Shown here: piece after piece, positions 61,201-64,000 of the stretch
How positions within the stretch are numbered: position 1 is the first letter of the stretch
How the letters are laid out: every line of letters starts with the position of its first letter
Source: Plutella xylostella
Taxonomy: Eukaryota > Arthropoda > Insecta > Lepidoptera > Plutellidae
Direction: 5' to 3'
Length of the DNA: 64,000 bases
NCBI RefSeq assembly: GCF_932276165.1
Contig: NC_063992.1
Location: 1,250,001-1,314,000, forward strand
Notes under the pieces: generated by a model
Databases searched by the model: none
What the model was told of the DNA's origin: nothing
Seen by the model: the letters and a program-made list of their open reading frames with translations, nothing else
Translations under genes and position numbers: made by a program

Positions 61201-63820
61201 AAATCAACAACGAGGTATATTTTTTTCTCTGTAACCTTTTGTAATATAAATAATTTTATGGATGTTCCAATGACGGGCGAACCTTTATGAGGATTATTCA
61301 TAAAACAAGATTTACGAGCGAGTAGAACAATAGGTAGGACCTTTGAAAAGCAATATACCTCCGTCACTATAATATTCAATAAGGGCCGGCATACAATATT
61401 ATTTTTTTCCGACAGATGTAGGGAACATAATTAATAAAAGTCCCATCAACTTCATTAAAAAGGTTTTTCTTTGACCAGTTTCGTATTTTATGCAGCCAAT
61501 AGCAATGAAATATACTCAGTAGCAATGAAATAGCTCTTATAATATTTATATAAAAAAATTAACACTCTATTTTAATTGTTAATTGCCCCTTTTCCGCTTA
61601 GGAGAAATTTGGTGCTATTGTAACTGAAACTTTTATCCATCGCTCGCGAGAGATTATAAGAAGTTGAATACAAGGATTTTTTTAAAACTATATTAAATTT
61701 TTGCTTTAATTTTGTCACTCTCTGTCTTATGATACTTGTGATCCCAATAAGTAATGTAACTATCCAAAATCAGAAACTCACATTCATTTTTGTAAACATG
61801 GTTTTATTTCATAGTTTCCTAGAGGAAAGAATATCAAATTTGGGACGGAATAGCTATCCCATTTCAATCAATGAATAAAATATAAATTATTTCGGCCGTG
61901 CAAATCCAACTCTTCAAAAAAATCAATGTTTTTTGTTGCTTTACCTTCTGGAGTATTTTTATGAAATATGTAGTGTAATCACACATTTATAATCATAAAG
62001 GTGTAGTTTTGTATAATACTTATACTTATTAGGTACTTTCAAGAAGTACAAGTTTCAGTTTTTAAAATCCCAAAATTAAATAAACTGACAGTATACATAT
62101 TAGATAGAAGTTCAAAATTCAAAACTGTATAAATATACAATGTTTATACAGTTTTGAATTTTGAAATTCTGATTTCAGTTTTGGGCTTAGATATATCATG
62201 CTGCACATGTAGGTTTCGGCTTAGAATACCCTTTTTGCAACACCCTGTGTACTTGCTACAATTTAAACAAAAAGCACAACCTTTATTGAAAGCGTACAAA
62301 TTATCCCTGAATTCCCATTCCCATTTTACCAGGACGCCGGGTTTTCCCTGGAGCCGGCCAGCCTCGTGTCCGGGTCTGGGGTGAACGGGGCGAGGTTCGG
62401 CACCTCCGTCGCTGATGCCGGCGACGTGGACGGTGACGGGTACAAAGGTAAGACTGTCTGATAGAGATTGCTTTATACAGTAAGGCCGCCTTTTTATTTA
62501 TAAGTGGTCATTTTGTAATATTTTCTTCAATGCTGCAAAATAAAGAGTATTGACTGGATGACCAATATGACTGGATGAGATCAGCCGAGGAAAGTAGAAG
62601 CATATAGGTATTCTGGTTGTTGCGAAAATTGTATAGTAACCCGAAACATTGTAATTTATAACTTTTAAAAATTAAGGAGTAATCAAGAAGAAAAAGAACA
62701 AGCTCTTATCCCTTGCATTCCAAGACTACCCTGTGATTTGTCACCACCAGATATAGCGGCCGGGGCGCCATGGGAGGACCAGGGGCGCGGCGCCGTGTAT
62801 ATCTACCGAGGGCGTGAAGACGGGCTGAGGACACCACACGTGCAACGCATCACGAGCGCGGGAGCTGCGGGGTTCGGGATGGCCGTCACTAGAGGCGTTG
62901 ACCTGGATGGTGACAGGTGCAATGGTGAGGTTAAACGCCTGGTTCATAATGTCTGGATAATGGCTCATCACGTCATCATGACCCATCGCGTCCCCAATAC
63001 TGGGTCACGGGTCTCCTTCCAATGAAGGAAGGGTTCAGTTAGGCCTAGTCCACCACGCTAGCCCAGTGGTGGACAACGTCTGAAACATTAATTACAGAAA
63101 GTGAAACCATGTATTTTATCCCACAGATAGCTATTATTTATTATTGTTAAATTGCTTTGCGTTAAAAGTTGTGACCGTGGGAGTTACGGGAGAAAAAGTA
63201 CCCTATTTCATAGTCCAGTTTGTAATCTTCCTGCATACAAAAATTCGTAAAAATTGTTCCAGCAGCAATCGCTTGAAATTGTACTGTCATTTTGTTACTG
63301 TCATCTAATGGAAGCTTTTTCAATTTTACACACTGTAGATGAAAAAAATTAAGCACGTATCACACGTGTCACGTGTGTACAACGTTTTTGTTACAACATC
63401 ACACGGCAAAAAACTAACAAGCGCTCTTGTTTAATGAATATTGTGAGAAATATTCTCAAAAATTCAATTTAATGACGCTTTGTTTCAACAAAACATGGAC
63501 GTGTTAATTTTAGAACACATAAAACATATTTTATATTAAAATAGACACATCACAAAAAAGTTACTACATACGAGTAGGTAGTAGCTTCATCTTTTATTAC
63601 TTAACAAAAACATAATTTCCAGAACTAGCGATCGGGGCCTATTCCAGTAGCACGGCGTACGTCTACCGGTGTGTCCCTACCATCAGAGTGAAGGCATCCA
63701 TGAAGCTACCTGACATGATGGACTTGCCCCTCAACGCTACTAACTTCACGGCTCTGTTCTGTAACTCTGCCAGCAGCGCGTTGTGGCCCAGCCTGGATGA
63801 TTGGCCACGTGGTGTACTGA
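55217..63820 (+). CDS. Integrin alpha subunit, alpha-PS3-like, first 11 exons (3' end outside window)
   Basis: Exons 55217-55371, 55885-56012, 56902-56999, 57321-57435, 57871-58023, 59298-59408, 60016-60104, 60560-60784, 62333-62447, 62751-62924, 63623-63820 give 520 codons in one frame with AG/GT borders. A signal peptide (MINPNVNILVLVLVQCIIC) is followed by seven FG-GAP blades of a beta-propeller: YFGYTVVL/LLVGAPKA, WYGATIALL/ILICAPRW, VLIGAPGLL, ILYVAAAPR, YFGASLL/LLVGAPNY, RFGTSVAD/IAAGAPWE, GFGMAV/LAIGAYSS. Calcium loops read DVNNDGRTD, DVDGDGYKD and a variant DLDGDRCNE. There is no inserted I domain, as usual for insects. The last exon enters the thigh region. Known role: pairs with a beta-integrin for cell-matrix adhesion, and in haemocytes for spreading and phagocytosis. 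The alpha-PS3-like assignment rests on overall resemblance. Confidence 0.9.
56040..56190 (+). repeat. Decayed LINE 3' end in integrin intron 2
   Basis: Words aggcaagcgtagtggcgtgg and aacgtccagcagtggacgat resemble the end of an RTE-like LINE. No frame remains. Confidence 0.5.
58006..58340 (+). repeat. Imperfect tandem duplication over the exon 5 donor
   Basis: The segment ctgctgcagtggactggtga...atcatcagcagaataggggg (from 58009) recurs from 58213 as ctgctgcagtgaactggtgg...catcatcagcagaatagggg. The second copy carries a decayed version of the exon end and donor. Confidence 0.75.
58890..59130 (+). mobile_element. MITE-like repeat (CACTCACGAG family)
   Basis: Begins acactcacgg and ends ctcgtgagtgt, short inverted ends. 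It resembles 24767-24990 over its length. Lies in an integrin intron. Confidence 0.55.
59465..59897 (+). pseudogene. 5'-truncated RTE-like LINE insertion with target duplication
   Basis: A 10-bp duplication AATTCGAAAA (59455-59464 and 59898-59907) brackets 433 bp. The insert has an open frame for the end of a LINE protein: LPTLTYGAETWMLT, KVAQRAMERTMLGISLVDR, WRWAGHLARR, RPPTRWSDDI. It ends with a gatgatgatga tail. Located in the integrin intron between exons 6 and 7. Confidence 0.9.
60448..60543 (-). repeat. Dispersed LINE-tail-like repeat
   Basis: Inverted relative of 21264-21335 and 62962-63080: aaggagacctgtacacagca, ggggacttaatgggtcgtga. It lies just before exon 8. Confidence 0.55.
60785..62332 (+). 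other. Integrin intron 8, no feature recognised except a repeat trace
   Basis: 1.5 kb intron. Near 61585-61640 (minus strand) lies a partial relative of the CACTCACGAG-family repeat, with caccaaatttctcctaagcg. A near-perfect inverted repeat at about 62110-62165 (gttcaaaattcaaaactgta and its complement) could form a hairpin. Otherwise plain AT-rich sequence. Confidence 0.4.
62962..63080 (+). repeat. Dispersed LINE-tail-like repeat
   Basis: Shares catgacccatcgcgtcccc and cgggtctccttccaatgaag with 21264-21335. It continues into agtccaccacgctagcccag, the complement of which occurs at 60448. Confidence 0.6.
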
Positions 63821-64000
63821 GTAAGTATGGTGTAATTGGTAATATTTCTGGCTAGCAGGTACTGAAGGCCTAGCACGGGGCGCAAGAGGCACACGCCAAG
63901 AAGTGCTAATGTCTTGTGTCGCGCTCAGTCACTTTGCGCGGCTTTTAGTGCGAATGTAACGTGAAGCTTTTATCACATCTTGACTTGCGCGTCTTACGCC

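Overview
The window looks like nuclear DNA from a moth or butterfly (Lepidoptera). It is AT-rich, its genes are split by short spliced introns, and it carries repeat families I associate with lepidopteran genomes: a tRNA-headed SINE, Helitron-like elements with a TGTC microsatellite, and LINE 3' ends with GATGAT tails. Four host protein genes and one snRNA gene are supported. Exon phases were checked by hand. The two genes complete in the window give uninterrupted frames of 545 and 723 codons, and the two partial genes also stay in phase throughout.

Layout. (1) 174-8284, + strand: the 3' part of dachsous, a giant protocadherin of planar polarity and Hippo signalling, with about 17 cadherin repeats, one membrane segment and the whole cytoplasmic tail. 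(2) 10326-11882: a hAT-type element with a nested decayed LINE. (3) 13469-21547, - strand: a nine-exon SLC1 excitatory amino acid transporter with unusual substrate-site residues. One intron holds two head-to-tail SINEs, the first split by a terminal-inverted-repeat element. (4) 21.5-37.9 kb: intergenic DNA filled with mobile elements, including a 1.19 kb element flanked by a 9-bp duplication, two giant foldback elements (1.76 and 1.62 kb) and several MITEs. (5) 37936-46869, + strand: a 13-exon nose-resistant-to-fluoxetine (NRF-6) type acyltransferase-3 membrane protein. Its introns carry a U1 snRNA gene, a mariner fossil and a second near-identical copy of exon 10. (6) 47423-54754, - strand: a complete, young BEL/Pao LTR retrotransposon with identical 162-bp LTRs, broken by a 388-bp LINE insertion. 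(7) 55217-63820, + strand: the first 11 exons of an alpha-PS3-like integrin alpha subunit, continuing past the window.

The host genes are not an operon and show no obvious shared pathway. Dachsous and the integrin are adhesion receptors, and the other two are multi-pass membrane proteins. The most interesting items are the duplicated NRF-6 exon, the intronic U1 gene, the two giant palindromes, the divergent transporter core and the nested insertion history of the BEL/Pao element.
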